A DNA stretch of 51,865 bases from Actinomycetes bacterium (lineage in GTDB: Bacteria; Auribacterota; JAJCYG01), in the NCBI GenBank assembly GCA_029263055.1, contig JAJCYG010000015.1, positions 1-51,865 of the forward strand. Reading direction: 5' to 3'. The translations under genes and the position numbers were made by a program. Below the pieces are notes generated by a model that had not been told where the DNA came from, did not search any database, and saw nothing but the letters and a program-made list of their open reading frames with translations. Shown piece after piece: positions 17,020-25,947 of the stretch (within the stretch, counting starts at the first letter, position 1; each line of letters starts with the position of its first letter).

Positions 17020-18169
17020 GCAAACGCTCTACTTTCTTATCGTTATTGGAATTACGCTGTTTTCTATGTTGCGTTTAAAAAAGCATCGTTTGATTCATCT
17101 TCTTGCTCAAAAGGATTGTGCCTTGGCCGAGGAGACGCCTAAAAAAATGCGTCGTGATCTTAAATTGATCACGTTAGAATCAAATCAGGTAGAAGAAGAG
17201 TTGGAAGAAGTTAGGGTGATTTACCATTCTCTCAAAAACATGGGAGAGGTGCTTGCTTTTGCTCAAACCACAGAGATTTTTAGTGAAGCGTTGCGGCATT
17301 GGTCTCCATTTAAACGAGCTGTTTTTGCTTTGGTAGAGGGTTCAGCCGATGCTTCTTCTCTTGGAAATATATATGAAATTAAAGCGTCAAATGGAGAGAG
17401 TCAGCTTAAATTTGAACTAAAAAATGCCGCTTATGCCTCTGCTTCAGAAAAGGTGTTAAAGCATTGTTTTCGAGCTATGCAGCCGTTTAAGAATTCAGAG
17501 TTGTTTGAGCGTTCTGCATTAGTCTTGCCTTTAATGGCTCAAGGGGAATGTGTTGGTTTTTTTGCCGTGGAATCATTAGAAGAAGACCCATCATTTGAGG
17601 CATTGAAAAAGGGTGTTGTGATCGACCTTCTAGTGCATGAATTTGCTCTGGAAATTAAGAAAAAAATGCTTTATCAAAAAGTAAAAGCTCTTTCAGTTAC
17701 AGATAGTCTGACTGGAGCTTATTTAAGAAAGTATTTTTTTCAACAAATGGAGTTAGAATTAGAGCGTTCTTCCCAAAGTGGTACGGCATGTACTCTTTTA
17801 TTGATTGATTTAGATGCCTTTAAGAAGGTAAATGATGAACATGGCCATCTTGTGGGTGATCAGTTGTTACAAAAAGTAGGAAACCTTTTAAAAGAGAGTT
17901 CGCGTGAGGTTGATTTGGTGGGGCGTTATGGGGGAGATGAGTTTGTTATTATGCTTCCTAACACTAATAGTCAAGAAGCTGATAAGGTGAAGGATCGGAT
18001 TTTGAATCGATGTTCTGAACATGTGGTTTCTCATTCAGGTCAAATGATTGTACCATCACTTTCAATTGGAAAAGCTTCTTATCCTGAAGATGGGAAAACA
18101 ATAGAAGCCTTGATTGAGACTTCAGATAAAAAACTTTACGGAATGAAGGAACAGAGGGAGAGACGATGA
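17003..18169 (+). CDS. GAF-GGDEF diguanylate cyclase with I-site
   Basis: A 388-residue protein with one N-terminal membrane segment (about 8-24), a short coiled coil, a GAF-like domain (about 85-220) and a GGDEF domain (about 225-388). The active site GGDEF (310-314) is canonical, and REVD (301-304) sits exactly five residues before it, matching the RxxD inhibitory site for cyclic di-GMP. The stretch KKVNDEHGHLVGD is shared with the upstream paralogue, suggesting tandem duplication. It starts at GTG 17003 behind AGAGGGG (TTG codons at 17006 and 17009 are alternatives), overlaps the previous gene by 17 bp, and overlaps moxR by ATGA. Confidence 0.88.
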   Translation: MLLEFEQTLYFLIVIGITLFSMLRLKKHRLIHLLAQKDCALAEETPKKMRRDLKLITLESNQVEEELEEVRVIYHSLKNMGEVLAFAQTTEIFSEALRHWSPFKRAVFALVEGSADASSLGNIYEIKASNGESQLKFELKNAAYASASEKVLKHCFRAMQPFKNSELFERSALVLPLMAQGECVGFFAVESLEEDPSFEALKKGVVIDLLVHEFALEIKKKMLYQKVKALSVTDSLTGAYLRKYFFQQMELELERSSQSGTACTLLLIDLDAFKKVNDEHGHLVGDQLLQKVGNLLKESSREVDLVGRYGGDEFVIMLPNTNSQEADKVKDRILNRCSEHVVSHSGQMIVPSLSIGKASYPEDGKTIEALIETSDKKLYGMKEQRERR

Positions 18170-19155
18170 ATCAAGACATTCAATATATACAAAATAAGGT
18201 AGAAGAGCATTCACCTGCTTTTAAACTTTTAGAAAATGAAGTCGGAAAAGTGATTGTTGGACAGCGTTACTTGATTGAACGGTTGTTGGTAGGTGTGTTG
18301 GCCAATGGGCATGTGTTGTTGGAAGGGGTGCCAGGATTAGCAAAAACATTAAGCGTTAAAACACTCGCTTCTGCTATTAGCGCGCCTTTTCAGCGGCTTC
18401 AATTTACGCCTGATATGCTTCCTGCAGATTTGATCGGAACATTAATTTATAATCAAAAAACAGGCGAGTTTGCGGTTAGAAAAGGGCCGATTTTTACAAG
18501 TGTGGTCTTGGCTGACGAAATTAACCGTGCCCCTGCTAAAGTGCAGAGTGCATTGTTAGAGGCCATGCAAGAAAAGCAGGTCACAATCGGAGAAGAGACC
18601 TTTTTCTTAGAAGATCCTTTTCTTGTTTTAGCAACTCAAAATCCGATTGAACAAGAGGGGACCTATCCGCTTCCTGAAGCGCAAGTCGATCGGTTTATGC
18701 TCAAATTAAAAGTCGGTTATCCGAGTAAGGTTGAAGAAAAAGTGATTTTAGAACGGATGGCCACGACCGAAAAATTGCCAGAGGTTAAACCGGTTTTGAG
18801 TCCAAAAGAAATTCTAAAAGCGCGTGAAGTGGTGAATCAAATCTATATTGATGAAAAAGTAAAAGATTATATTTTGGACATTGTTTTTGCGACGCGTAAT
18901 CCGCAAGAGTATAAACTGGCGGTTAAAGATTATATTGAGTTTGGGGCTTCTCCACGTGCCAGTATTAACCTGACCTTGGCAGCTAAAGCCTATGCTTTTT
19001 TACAAGGGCGTGGTTTTGTGACACCTCAAGATGTGAAATCAATTGGAATGGATGTGTTGCGTCATCGGGTTATTATTACTTATGAGGCTGAGGCAGAAGA
19101 GATGACTTCTGAAGATGTGGTGCAACAGATCTTCAATGAAATCCAAGTCCCATGA
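18166..19155 (+). CDS. moxR: MoxR-family AAA+ ATPase
   Basis: A 329-residue chaperone-like AAA+ ATPase that normally works with DUF58/VWA partner proteins in envelope or metallo-protein maturation. Walker A GVPGLAKT (54-61), Walker B VVLADE (113-118), the MoxR-specific NRAPAKVQSALLEAMQE helix, sensor 1 ATQNP (156-160) and the arginine-finger region PEAQVDRF are all present. The length is typical. The start overlaps the GGDEF gene by ATGA and the stop overlaps the DUF58 gene by ATGA, so the two signalling genes and the MoxR module should be translated together. Confidence 0.93.
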   Translation: MNQDIQYIQNKVEEHSPAFKLLENEVGKVIVGQRYLIERLLVGVLANGHVLLEGVPGLAKTLSVKTLASAISAPFQRLQFTPDMLPADLIGTLIYNQKTGEFAVRKGPIFTSVVLADEINRAPAKVQSALLEAMQEKQVTIGEETFFLEDPFLVLATQNPIEQEGTYPLPEAQVDRFMLKLKVGYPSKVEEKVILERMATTEKLPEVKPVLSPKEILKAREVVNQIYIDEKVKDYILDIVFATRNPQEYKLAVKDYIEFGASPRASINLTLAAKAYAFLQGRGFVTPQDVKSIGMDVLRHRVIITYEAEAEEMTSEDVVQQIFNEIQVP

Positions 19156-20027
19156 TCCCAAAAGAAATTCTACAAAAAGTGAGACAGATTCAGATCACTT
19201 CTTCACGTATGGTGACCGACATTTTTGCCGGCCAATACCAGTCTGTGTTTAAAGGGCGTGGTATGGAGTTTGATGAAGTGGCTGAATACCAGCCAGGCGA
19301 CGAGATCCGCACGATTGATTGGAATCGTACAGCTCGTATGGGCCATCCTTTTGTGAAGCGTTATGTTGAAGAGCGTGAACTAACAGTGATGCTAATGGTT
19401 GACGCAAGTGCCTCGTTAGATTTTGGGAGCGGCAAAAAGCCTAAAAAAGAATGGGTGGCTGAGCTTGCGGGACTGATTGCTTTTTCTGCCATCACCAATA
19501 ACGATAAAGTGGGATTGATTGTTTTTACAGATGAGGTCGAATTGTTTATTCCTCCTAAAAAAGGGAAGCGTCATGTGTTGCGGGTCATTCGAGAGCTTCT
19601 CTACTTTGAACCTAAAAAACATGCGACAGATTTAAGTGTGGCCTTAAAATATTTAGATCAAGTGACCACGCGTCGCACAGTTTCATTTCTCATCTCAGAT
19701 TTTCAAGCAACGGGTTATCAAAAGGACTTGCGCATTACCAATAAACGCCATGATGTGATTGCTTTGGCTGTTGTAGATCCACGTGAAGAGTCGATTCCGC
19801 CGATTGGCCTTTTAGAATTAGAAGATGGGGAAACAGGGGAATCTTTATTAATTGATACAACCAGTTCTATGATTCAAAAAAAATATCCTCAGCTTAAAAG
19901 TGAACAAAAAGAAGCCTTAGCTAAAGAGTTTCGCTCTATTAATGTCGATCATGTTTTTATTGAAACAGGGGAATCGTATGTGGGGCCTTTAGTGAAGTTT
20001 TTTCGAATGCGGGAGCGTCGCCACTAA
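19152..20027 (+). CDS. DUF58 domain protein (VWA-like)
   Basis: A 291-residue protein with the DUF58 core GRGMEFDEVAEYQPGDEIR and IDWNRTARMGHPFVKRY, followed by a VWA-like fold carrying the metal-site motif DASAS (84-88). It has no membrane segment, so it is probably cytoplasmic and the direct partner of the MoxR ATPase encoded just upstream (ATGA overlap). The adjacent DUF4381 and Bat genes complete the usual module. Confidence 0.92.
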   Translation: MIPKEILQKVRQIQITSSRMVTDIFAGQYQSVFKGRGMEFDEVAEYQPGDEIRTIDWNRTARMGHPFVKRYVEERELTVMLMVDASASLDFGSGKKPKKEWVAELAGLIAFSAITNNDKVGLIVFTDEVELFIPPKKGKRHVLRVIRELLYFEPKKHATDLSVALKYLDQVTTRRTVSFLISDFQATGYQKDLRITNKRHDVIALAVVDPREESIPPIGLLELEDGETGESLLIDTTSSMIQKKYPQLKSEQKEALAKEFRSINVDHVFIETGESYVGPLVKFFRMRERRH

Positions 20028-20521
20028 TGGATCAAGATATTCGTGATATCAAGGGACCTGGTTTCTTACCATTTGAATTAGAGAGTTGGATGTGGGCTCT
20101 GATTGCCTTGGTTTTGATTGGAACGGGTTTATTGCTTTATCTCTTTTTCCGGAAGAAAGAAGAAGTGGTTGAAGAGGTTGTTTTGTTGTCCCCAGATCAA
20201 GAAGCTCTACAGGCCTTGGCTATTTTAACAAAAAAAGAGTATCCCAAAGAGGGAGCTTTTAAAACGTACTTTTTTGAGCTGTCAGCTATTTTAAGGCTTT
20301 ATTTAGAACGACGTTTTAATTTGCCTATTACAGATAAAACAACTGAGGAGTTTTTGAATGACTCCGCGATCAAAGTTTTTTTAAATCAATCCCAACAAAA
20401 AACATTGCAGTTGTTTTTAATGCAATCAGACTTGATTAAGTTTGCCAAACAAGATTCAAGCATAAAGGAGTGCGATGAAGCTGAACATTTTTTAAAACAG
20501 CTGATTCAAGAGACCTTATGA
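20027..20521 (+). CDS. DUF4381-like membrane protein of the Bat operon
   Basis: A 164-residue protein with a short N-terminus (DIRDIKGP, as in DUF4381 proteins), one membrane segment (about 22-41) and a soluble C-terminal helical domain. Proteins of this kind lie between DUF58 and BatA genes in many aerotolerance-type operons; their molecular role is not established. Its start shares one base with the DUF58 stop (TAATG) and its stop overlaps batA by ATGA. Confidence 0.75.
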   Translation: MDQDIRDIKGPGFLPFELESWMWALIALVLIGTGLLLYLFFRKKEEVVEEVVLLSPDQEALQALAILTKKEYPKEGAFKTYFFELSAILRLYLERRFNLPITDKTTEEFLNDSAIKVFLNQSQQKTLQLFLMQSDLIKFAKQDSSIKECDEAEHFLKQLIQETL

Positions 20522-21510
20522 CCTTTAGAGACCCTCTCTTCTTTTTCTTTCTTTTATTGGTGCCTGTCTTCTTTTATTTGTATTGGAGGCAGCAACGTGC
20601 CCCTATACGGTTTTCTTCTCTCGCTTCTTTTAAAAAAATAGGAGGTTCTTGGAAGCTTAAAGCCCGTCCTCTTTTAGAGTTGCTTCCATTGGTCTCAATG
20701 ATCTTACTTATCATCGCTTTAGCTCGTCCTCAAAAAGGGATTGAAGAGACTCAGGTTGAAACTGAAGGGATTGATGTGGCTCTGGTTGTGGACCTTTCTA
20801 GCAGTATGTTGGCTGAAGATTTTACCTTAAATGGGAAGTATGTGAACCGGCTAGAAGTGGTGAAAGAGGCAGTCAAAAAATTTATTGAAGGTCGAGCTGG
20901 AGACCGATTGGGATTGATACTTTTTGCAGGTCGACCTTACACGCAGTGCCCGCTGACTTTGGATTATGGCGTATTACAAACATTATTAGAGAATGCTCAG
21001 ATTGGGATGATTGAAGATGGAACAGCGATTGGTTCGGCTCTGGCCACTGCTGTGAATCGATTAAAAGAGACTAAATCAAAAAGCAAAGTGATTATTTTAC
21101 TGACAGATGGAATTAACAATGCAGGTAATATCGACCCTTTAACGGCTGCTTCTTTAGCCAAAACTTATGGCATTAAGGTTTATACGATTGCGGCAGGAAA
21201 TAAAGGAAAGGTTCGCTTTCCTTCACAAGACTTTTTTGGCAATAAAGCTTATCGTCCTGTTGAAATCCCTATAGATGAGCCAATGCTTAAAAAAATTGCT
21301 GAGACAACAGGAGGGGCTTATTTTAGAGCCACTGACACAAAGCTTTTGTTTGATGTGTATAAAAAAATCGATCAGCTCGAAAAAACCAAGGCTAAAGTAA
21401 ATGTGTATGTTGATTATCACGAGCTCTATGTCTCTTTTGTTTTAGCAAGTTTGTTTGTTTTTCTGATGTATTTGATTTTAAATCACACTGTGTTGAGAAA
21501 AGTACCATGA
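20518..21510 (+). CDS. batA: BatA-like VWA membrane protein
   Basis: A 330-residue inner-membrane protein with two N-terminal membrane segments (about 7-23 and 53-69), the ALARPQ motif typical of BatA/BatB, a VWA domain with an intact metal-ion site (DLSSS at 92-96, the Thr in EDGTAIG, LLTDG) and a C-terminal membrane segment (about 303-322). The positive-inside rule places the VWA domain outside the cytoplasm. It probably pairs with the BatB half of the next protein. Bat proteins were named for aerotolerance in Bacteroides; the role here is inferred to be envelope stress or assembly. Confidence 0.9.
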   Translation: MTFRDPLFFFFLLLVPVFFYLYWRQQRAPIRFSSLASFKKIGGSWKLKARPLLELLPLVSMILLIIALARPQKGIEETQVETEGIDVALVVDLSSSMLAEDFTLNGKYVNRLEVVKEAVKKFIEGRAGDRLGLILFAGRPYTQCPLTLDYGVLQTLLENAQIGMIEDGTAIGSALATAVNRLKETKSKSKVIILLTDGINNAGNIDPLTAASLAKTYGIKVYTIAAGNKGKVRFPSQDFFGNKAYRPVEIPIDEPMLKKIAETTGGAYFRATDTKLLFDVYKKIDQLEKTKAKVNVYVDYHELYVSFVLASLFVFLMYLILNHTVLRKVP

Positions 21511-23369
21511 AATTTGCCGCTCCAGAATATTTTCAATTGATTTGGCTTGTGATTGCTTTAGGAGCTTTTCTTTATTGGAGTCATAAAAAGAGAAAGGCCT
21601 TGTTAAAGCAGTTTGCTGATTCTGCTTTGCTTAAATCTTTATTAAAGGATGTGGCTAAAAAAGCCTTTAAGTGGAAAGCAATATTGAGCCTTATGGGCAT
21701 TCTCTTTTTAGTCTTTGCTTTAGCTCGTCCTCAATGGGGATTTCAGTGGGAAGAACTCAAACAAAAAGGGAATGACATCTTTATTGCTATAGATACATCT
21801 AAGAGTATGCTGGCAGAAGATGTGAAACCAAATCGTTTAGATCGAGCAAAGCGAGAAGTAAGAGATCTTCTGCAACTTTTACAAGGAGATCGAGTCGGTT
21901 TGATTGCTTTTGCTGGAACCGCATTTGTGCTTTCTCCTTTAACTTTAGATACAGCTGCTCTGCGACTTTTTTTAGATGATGTGGACCCTTCTCTGATCCC
22001 GCAAGGTGGTACCGCTATTTCTCAAGCCATACGCAAAGCACTTCAATCTTTTCCAGGCAAAGAAAAGAAATACAAAATATTGATCTTAATTACAGATGGA
22101 GAAGATTTAGAGGGAGATGCATTGGCTTTAGCTAAACAAGCTAAAGAACAAGGGGTTACAATCTATACGGTTGGGATTGGCACGCCTGAAGGAGCACCGA
22201 TTCCTGTTGTGGATGAAAATGGAACACGTTCCTTTATTAAGAATAAACAAGGGCAGACTGTTTTGAGCAAGCTCAATGTGAGGCAATTGAGTCAACTTAG
22301 CGAAACAGGGGTTGAGACGTCTGTTTCTGAAGTCTATGAAAAATATATTCTTCCTATGGAGAAAAAAGAGATTGAGACCACGCGGCAGAAAAAGTATGAA
22401 GAGAAGTTTCAGTGGTTTCTTTTAATTGCTTTGCTCTTTTTTGTCTTGCAACTATTTGTTCGAGAGACTCGAAGAAAAAATAAAGTGATTCTTCCTCTTT
22501 TATTCTTTTTGCTCTTTCCTGCAGTGGGTGAAGCCCGTACCGCAAGTGGCTCGGTTAAAAAGGGGAATACTTATTTTGACAATGAAAACTGGGAAGGGGC
22601 TCAAAATGAGTATGTACAAGCGTTATCCAAAAAACCTGATTCGGCTCTAGTTGAATATAATTTGGGCAATACACTTTATAAACAAGGAAAGTATAAAGAA
22701 GCCACAGAGATTTTTGAAAAAGCATTAACTTTGCGTCCTGATGAGACATTACGACCTCAATTGTTGTATAATCTGGGAAATGCCCACTTTAAATTAGGCA
22801 AATATAAAGAAGCACTGAGAAATTATGAGAGAGCTTTGGCTGCCACTCCAGAAGATGAAGATGTGCAGTTTAATTATGAGTTTGTTAAAAAATTATTAGA
22901 ACAGATGAAGCAGCAACAAGAACAACAGCAGCAACAGCCTTCAGAGAAAGATCAAGAAGAAGAGAAGCAAGAGGGAGAAAAGCAAAAAGGGGAGCAACAG
23001 CAGGCTTCGGAGCAGCAGCAAGGCGAAAGCCAAGAACAAGAGTCCATGCCTCAGCAATCTGAAGAAGAGGGAGAAGAAGACAAGCAGCAGTCTCCGCAAG
23101 CTTCAGAAGAAGAACAAAAAGAAAAAGAAGAAGAAGAAGCAAAAGAGCAGCAAGCTGGCTCTCAAAAAGAAGAAGACAAAAAAGAGCCTTCAGGAGAGGA
23201 TCAGTCTGTTTCGCAGCAACAGCGAGGAAATCAGAAAAGAGAAGCTTTTACAGAAGAAGAGGCCGAGTCTTTGCTTAACTCTTTAAAAGAAGAAGAGATT
23301 AATACTCGAGAACTTCGGATTTTTAATCAGCAAAAAGGGAAAGTAGTTGCCCCTGAAAAGGACTGGTAG
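21507..23369 (+). CDS. batB: BatB-BatC fusion: VWA domain, TPR repeats, Gln/Glu-rich tail
   Basis: A 620-residue fusion. Residues 1-320 are BatB: two membrane segments (8-25, 58-75), ALARPQ, and a VWA domain with DTSKS (96-100), GGTA and LITDGED. A third membrane segment (about 302-318), a basic RETRRKNK loop and a fourth hydrophobic stretch ending at PAVGEA (about 327-343) lead into three TPR-type units (about 345-460). The fourth stretch looks like a former BatC signal peptide. The tail (about 464-570) is nearly all Gln, Glu, Lys and Ser. Charge distribution places both the VWA and TPR parts in the periplasm. It overlaps batA by ATGA. Confidence 0.9.
   Translation: MKFAAPEYFQLIWLVIALGAFLYWSHKKRKALLKQFADSALLKSLLKDVAKKAFKWKAILSLMGILFLVFALARPQWGFQWEELKQKGNDIFIAIDTSKSMLAEDVKPNRLDRAKREVRDLLQLLQGDRVGLIAFAGTAFVLSPLTLDTAALRLFLDDVDPSLIPQGGTAISQAIRKALQSFPGKEKKYKILILITDGEDLEGDALALAKQAKEQGVTIYTVGIGTPEGAPIPVVDENGTRSFIKNKQGQTVLSKLNVRQLSQLSETGVETSVSEVYEKYILPMEKKEIETTRQKKYEEKFQWFLLIALLFFVLQLFVRETRRKNKVILPLLFFLLFPAVGEARTASGSVKKGNTYFDNENWEGAQNEYVQALSKKPDSALVEYNLGNTLYKQGKYKEATEIFEKALTLRPDETLRPQLLYNLGNAHFKLGKYKEALRNYERALAATPEDEDVQFNYEFVKKLLEQMKQQQEQQQQQPSEKDQEEEKQEGEKQKGEQQQASEQQQGESQEQESMPQQSEEEGEEDKQQSPQASEEEQKEKEEEEAKEQQAGSQKEEDKKEPSGEDQSVSQQQRGNQKREAFTEEEAESLLNSLKEEEINTRELRIFNQQKGKVVAPEKDW
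22905..23230 (+). repeat. Low-complexity CAG/CAA/GAA-rich coding stretch in batB/C
   Basis: About 325 bp made almost entirely of CAA, CAG, GAA, GAG and AAA codons encoding poly-Gln/Glu/Lys. The codons are interrupted and mixed, so it is not a pure microsatellite. BatC proteins commonly have such disordered tails after their TPRs. Confidence 0.85.
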
Positions 23370-23377
23370 TTGTTGGA

Positions 23378-25207
23378 ATGAAAAAATCTATTTTTTATTT
23401 ACTAAATCTCTTTTTATTCATGTTTGTGGCTGCTTCTAGTGCTGAAGAGGTTCAGTTTACAGCTTCTGTGGATAAGCGTGCCTTAACCACTCAAGACACC
23501 TTGGTTTTATCCCTTACTATTTCAGGAACTCAAAAAGTGGGGGCTCCTAAGCTTCCTCCTATTGAAGGGCTTAATCTTATCTATGGTCCGGCAGTCTCTT
23601 CTAGTACACGCATCATTAATGGCGCAGTGAGTACAAGCCGTGTGTTTCAATATGGGTTTTCTCCAACAAAAGAGGGAGTCGTGATCATCCCAGGCTTTCA
23701 AATAGGAATTAAGGACAAACAATACAAATCAGAGCCTATTGAACTGAGTGTTGAAAAAGCAACTGCGCCGACTAAAGGGGCTGCTTCTAATGGTTCTGCC
23801 GAGCAATCAACCGTTAATATTTCAGATCGAATTTTTGTTGAGTTTGAAGCCGATAAGACAGAAGTGGTTTTGAACGAGCAGATTGTTCTTAGCTTTCGGA
23901 TCTATTTTAATATTCCGGTTGATGGTTTAAATTATGAGCCTCCAGTGACTCAAGGTTTTTTAGAAGAACCTCTGGGTAAGCAACGGAGCTATCGTAAAAT
24001 TGTTAAAGGAGTGGAGTATCAAGTCGTTGAAATTCAAAAAGCCCTTTTTCCTCTTAAGGCAGGTTCTTTAGAGATTCCTGCAGTTAAGGCTCAAGCCACT
24101 CTTTTATTTAAATCTCAAGCAAAGAAACGCTCTAGTTCTTCAGTGGATGGTTTCTTTTCTGATCCTTTTTCTGATTCCTTTTTTGGTAAGCGTTATGTTC
24201 GTCGTCCTGTTGAATTGACAGCAGATCCGATTAAAATACAAGTGAACCCTCTTCCAGAAGAAGGGAAACCCGAAGACTTTTCAGGAGCTGTGGGAGATTT
24301 TGCCATTAAAGTGAGTGCTCAACCTCAAGAATTATCTGTGGGAGATCCTGTTACGTTTACCATGACCGTTACGGGTAAGGGGAATCTAAAAAATATTCAA
24401 GCCCCTACTTTAAAAGGAGACCTTGATAAATTTAAGCTTTATGAACCAGAAAGTAAAACCAATATTCTTTCCCGTCAAAATGGAATCCGAGGCGAAAAAA
24501 TATTTGAAGTGGTTCTGGTCCCTAAAGAAGAAGTGGCGCTCACTCCTTCAGTAGAGTTTAGTTATTTTAATCCTGATTTGTTGGAATATGAAACGCTTAA
24601 GCGTGGACCTTTTTCTTTAACAGTCAATCCTGCGACCACATTAATTTCTCAAACAACCTCTCTTCCTCTTTCACAAAAGAAATCAGTAGAACTTTTAAGC
24701 CAAGACATCTTTTATATTAAAACAAATGCAGGTGGTTTAAAGCCAATAGGACAAGTTGAGTATAAGAAACCTGTTTTTATGGCAGGACTTACTTTGCCCG
24801 TGGTTTTTTACTTGGGATTTTTACTGTGGGTTCGGCAAAGAGAAAAAAGCCTGCTTAATCCAGAAAAGGTTCGTTTTTCTCAGGCAGGTCGCATTGCGCG
24901 TCAACAGCTTAAGGGAGCTAAATCAATTAAAGAGGATAAAGAGACCATGGCTTTAATTGAAAAAGCACTTGTGGATTATCTTGCCAGTAAAACCAAGCAA
25001 TCTCAAGGAGCCATTAATGTTAACGAGGTCAATGTCCTTTTAGCTGAAAAAGGTTTTTCTGAAGAAGAAGTGATCCAAATTAAAACTATTTTAAATGCGT
25101 GTGAGCTGGCTCGTTTTTCAGGAGGAATTGGCCAAGGGGCCCAAAAAGAAGAGCTGATCGCTCAAGCCAATAAATGGTTGGACCGAGCTGAAAAGGTGTT
25201 TAAATGA
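23378..25207 (+). CDS. batD: BatD-like periplasmic protein
   Basis: A 609-residue protein with a signal peptide (residues 1 to about 22), repeated beta-sandwich domains of the BatD type (for example FSPTKEGVVIIPGFQI, LFPLKAGSLEIPAVKA, LVPKEEVALTPSVEFSYFNP) and one C-terminal membrane segment (about 468-486) followed by a roughly 120-residue cytoplasmic helical domain. The order matches BatD (oxygen tolerance) proteins. It starts 8 bases after the batB/C stop, the largest gap in the whole operon, with only a weak GGA ribosome site. Confidence 0.88.
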   Translation: MKKSIFYLLNLFLFMFVAASSAEEVQFTASVDKRALTTQDTLVLSLTISGTQKVGAPKLPPIEGLNLIYGPAVSSSTRIINGAVSTSRVFQYGFSPTKEGVVIIPGFQIGIKDKQYKSEPIELSVEKATAPTKGAASNGSAEQSTVNISDRIFVEFEADKTEVVLNEQIVLSFRIYFNIPVDGLNYEPPVTQGFLEEPLGKQRSYRKIVKGVEYQVVEIQKALFPLKAGSLEIPAVKAQATLLFKSQAKKRSSSSVDGFFSDPFSDSFFGKRYVRRPVELTADPIKIQVNPLPEEGKPEDFSGAVGDFAIKVSAQPQELSVGDPVTFTMTVTGKGNLKNIQAPTLKGDLDKFKLYEPESKTNILSRQNGIRGEKIFEVVLVPKEEVALTPSVEFSYFNPDLLEYETLKRGPFSLTVNPATTLISQTTSLPLSQKKSVELLSQDIFYIKTNAGGLKPIGQVEYKKPVFMAGLTLPVVFYLGFLLWVRQREKSLLNPEKVRFSQAGRIARQQLKGAKSIKEDKETMALIEKALVDYLASKTKQSQGAINVNEVNVLLAEKGFSEEEVIQIKTILNACELARFSGGIGQGAQKEELIAQANKWLDRAEKVFK

Positions 25208-25947
25208 AAAAATTCTTAATAGGACTTTTTATTCTATTCTCAACAATGTCTGCAGTGGCTCAAGAAGAATCTCTCTTTAGTGAAGGGAATCGTCTTTATG
25301 CTGAAGGGGCTTTTGAGTTGGCTCTAGAGCAATATGAAAAAGTTCTTCAGCAAGGAGAGGCTTCTAGCGCCCTTTATTTTAATTTAGGCAATACTGCCTT
25401 TAAGTTAGATCAGTTGGGGCAATCTTTACGCTACTATAAAAAATCACTTAAGCTTGATCCCCGTGATCCCGAGCTGAAGTATAATATCCGACTACTAGAA
25501 TCTCAGCTCAAAGATCAAATCACTCCCATACCTCAAAACCGTTTGCTTCAAACCTATTGGAAGTTTGTTCGATCTTGGAGTTTAGATCATTGGACAAGAT
25601 TCTTTTTAATTGTTTATGGACTTCTATTTATTTTCTTAATTGCTCATCTTTTGATGCGGAGTCTAAAAAAAGTGCTCTTGCGTTTAATCTTAGTGAATGG
25701 TATTGGCTGTGTGGTGATTGCTCTCTGTTTTGTGGGTTCAATCTCTCTCTATAACCAAACAAATGCAATCATCCTATCTAAAGAAGTCCCTGCCCGATTT
25801 GGCCCTTCTGAAACCGATGCACTCGCCTTTACGCTGCATGAAGGGACGCAATGCCAACTCTTATCTGAAAAAGAAGAGTGGGCACAAATCAAACTTGCTG
25901 ATGGAAAAATTGCTTGGTTGCCTAAAAAAGATTTGGGTTTGATTTAA
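25204..25947 (+). CDS. batE: BatE-like TPR protein with SH3-type C-terminus
   Basis: A 247-residue protein with a signal peptide or membrane anchor (1-19), two or three TPR units (GNRLYAEGAFELALEQYEKV, LYFNLGNTAFKLDQLGQ), two membrane segments (about 135-155 and 160-182) and a C-terminal SH3-like domain (VPARFGPSETDALAFTLHEG to KIAWLPKKDLGLI). This is the normal BatE plan. It overlaps batD by ATGA and is the last gene of the operon. Its stop interlocks with that of the opposing gene (TTAA, 25944-25947), so no terminator separates them. Confidence 0.88.
   Translation: MKKFLIGLFILFSTMSAVAQEESLFSEGNRLYAEGAFELALEQYEKVLQQGEASSALYFNLGNTAFKLDQLGQSLRYYKKSLKLDPRDPELKYNIRLLESQLKDQITPIPQNRLLQTYWKFVRSWSLDHWTRFFLIVYGLLFIFLIAHLLMRSLKKVLLRLILVNGIGCVVIALCFVGSISLYNQTNAIILSKEVPARFGPSETDALAFTLHEGTQCQLLSEKEEWAQIKLADGKIAWLPKKDLGLI

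Noticed and set aside
22885..23142. Leu-rich ORF on the minus strand opposite the batB/C tail
   Set aside because: It is the complement of the CAG/GAA-rich coding stretch and only looks like a membrane protein because of that composition.
22905..23230. Possible microsatellite or phase-variable tract
   Set aside because: The Gln/Glu codons are mixed and there is no long pure repeat unit that would slip readily.
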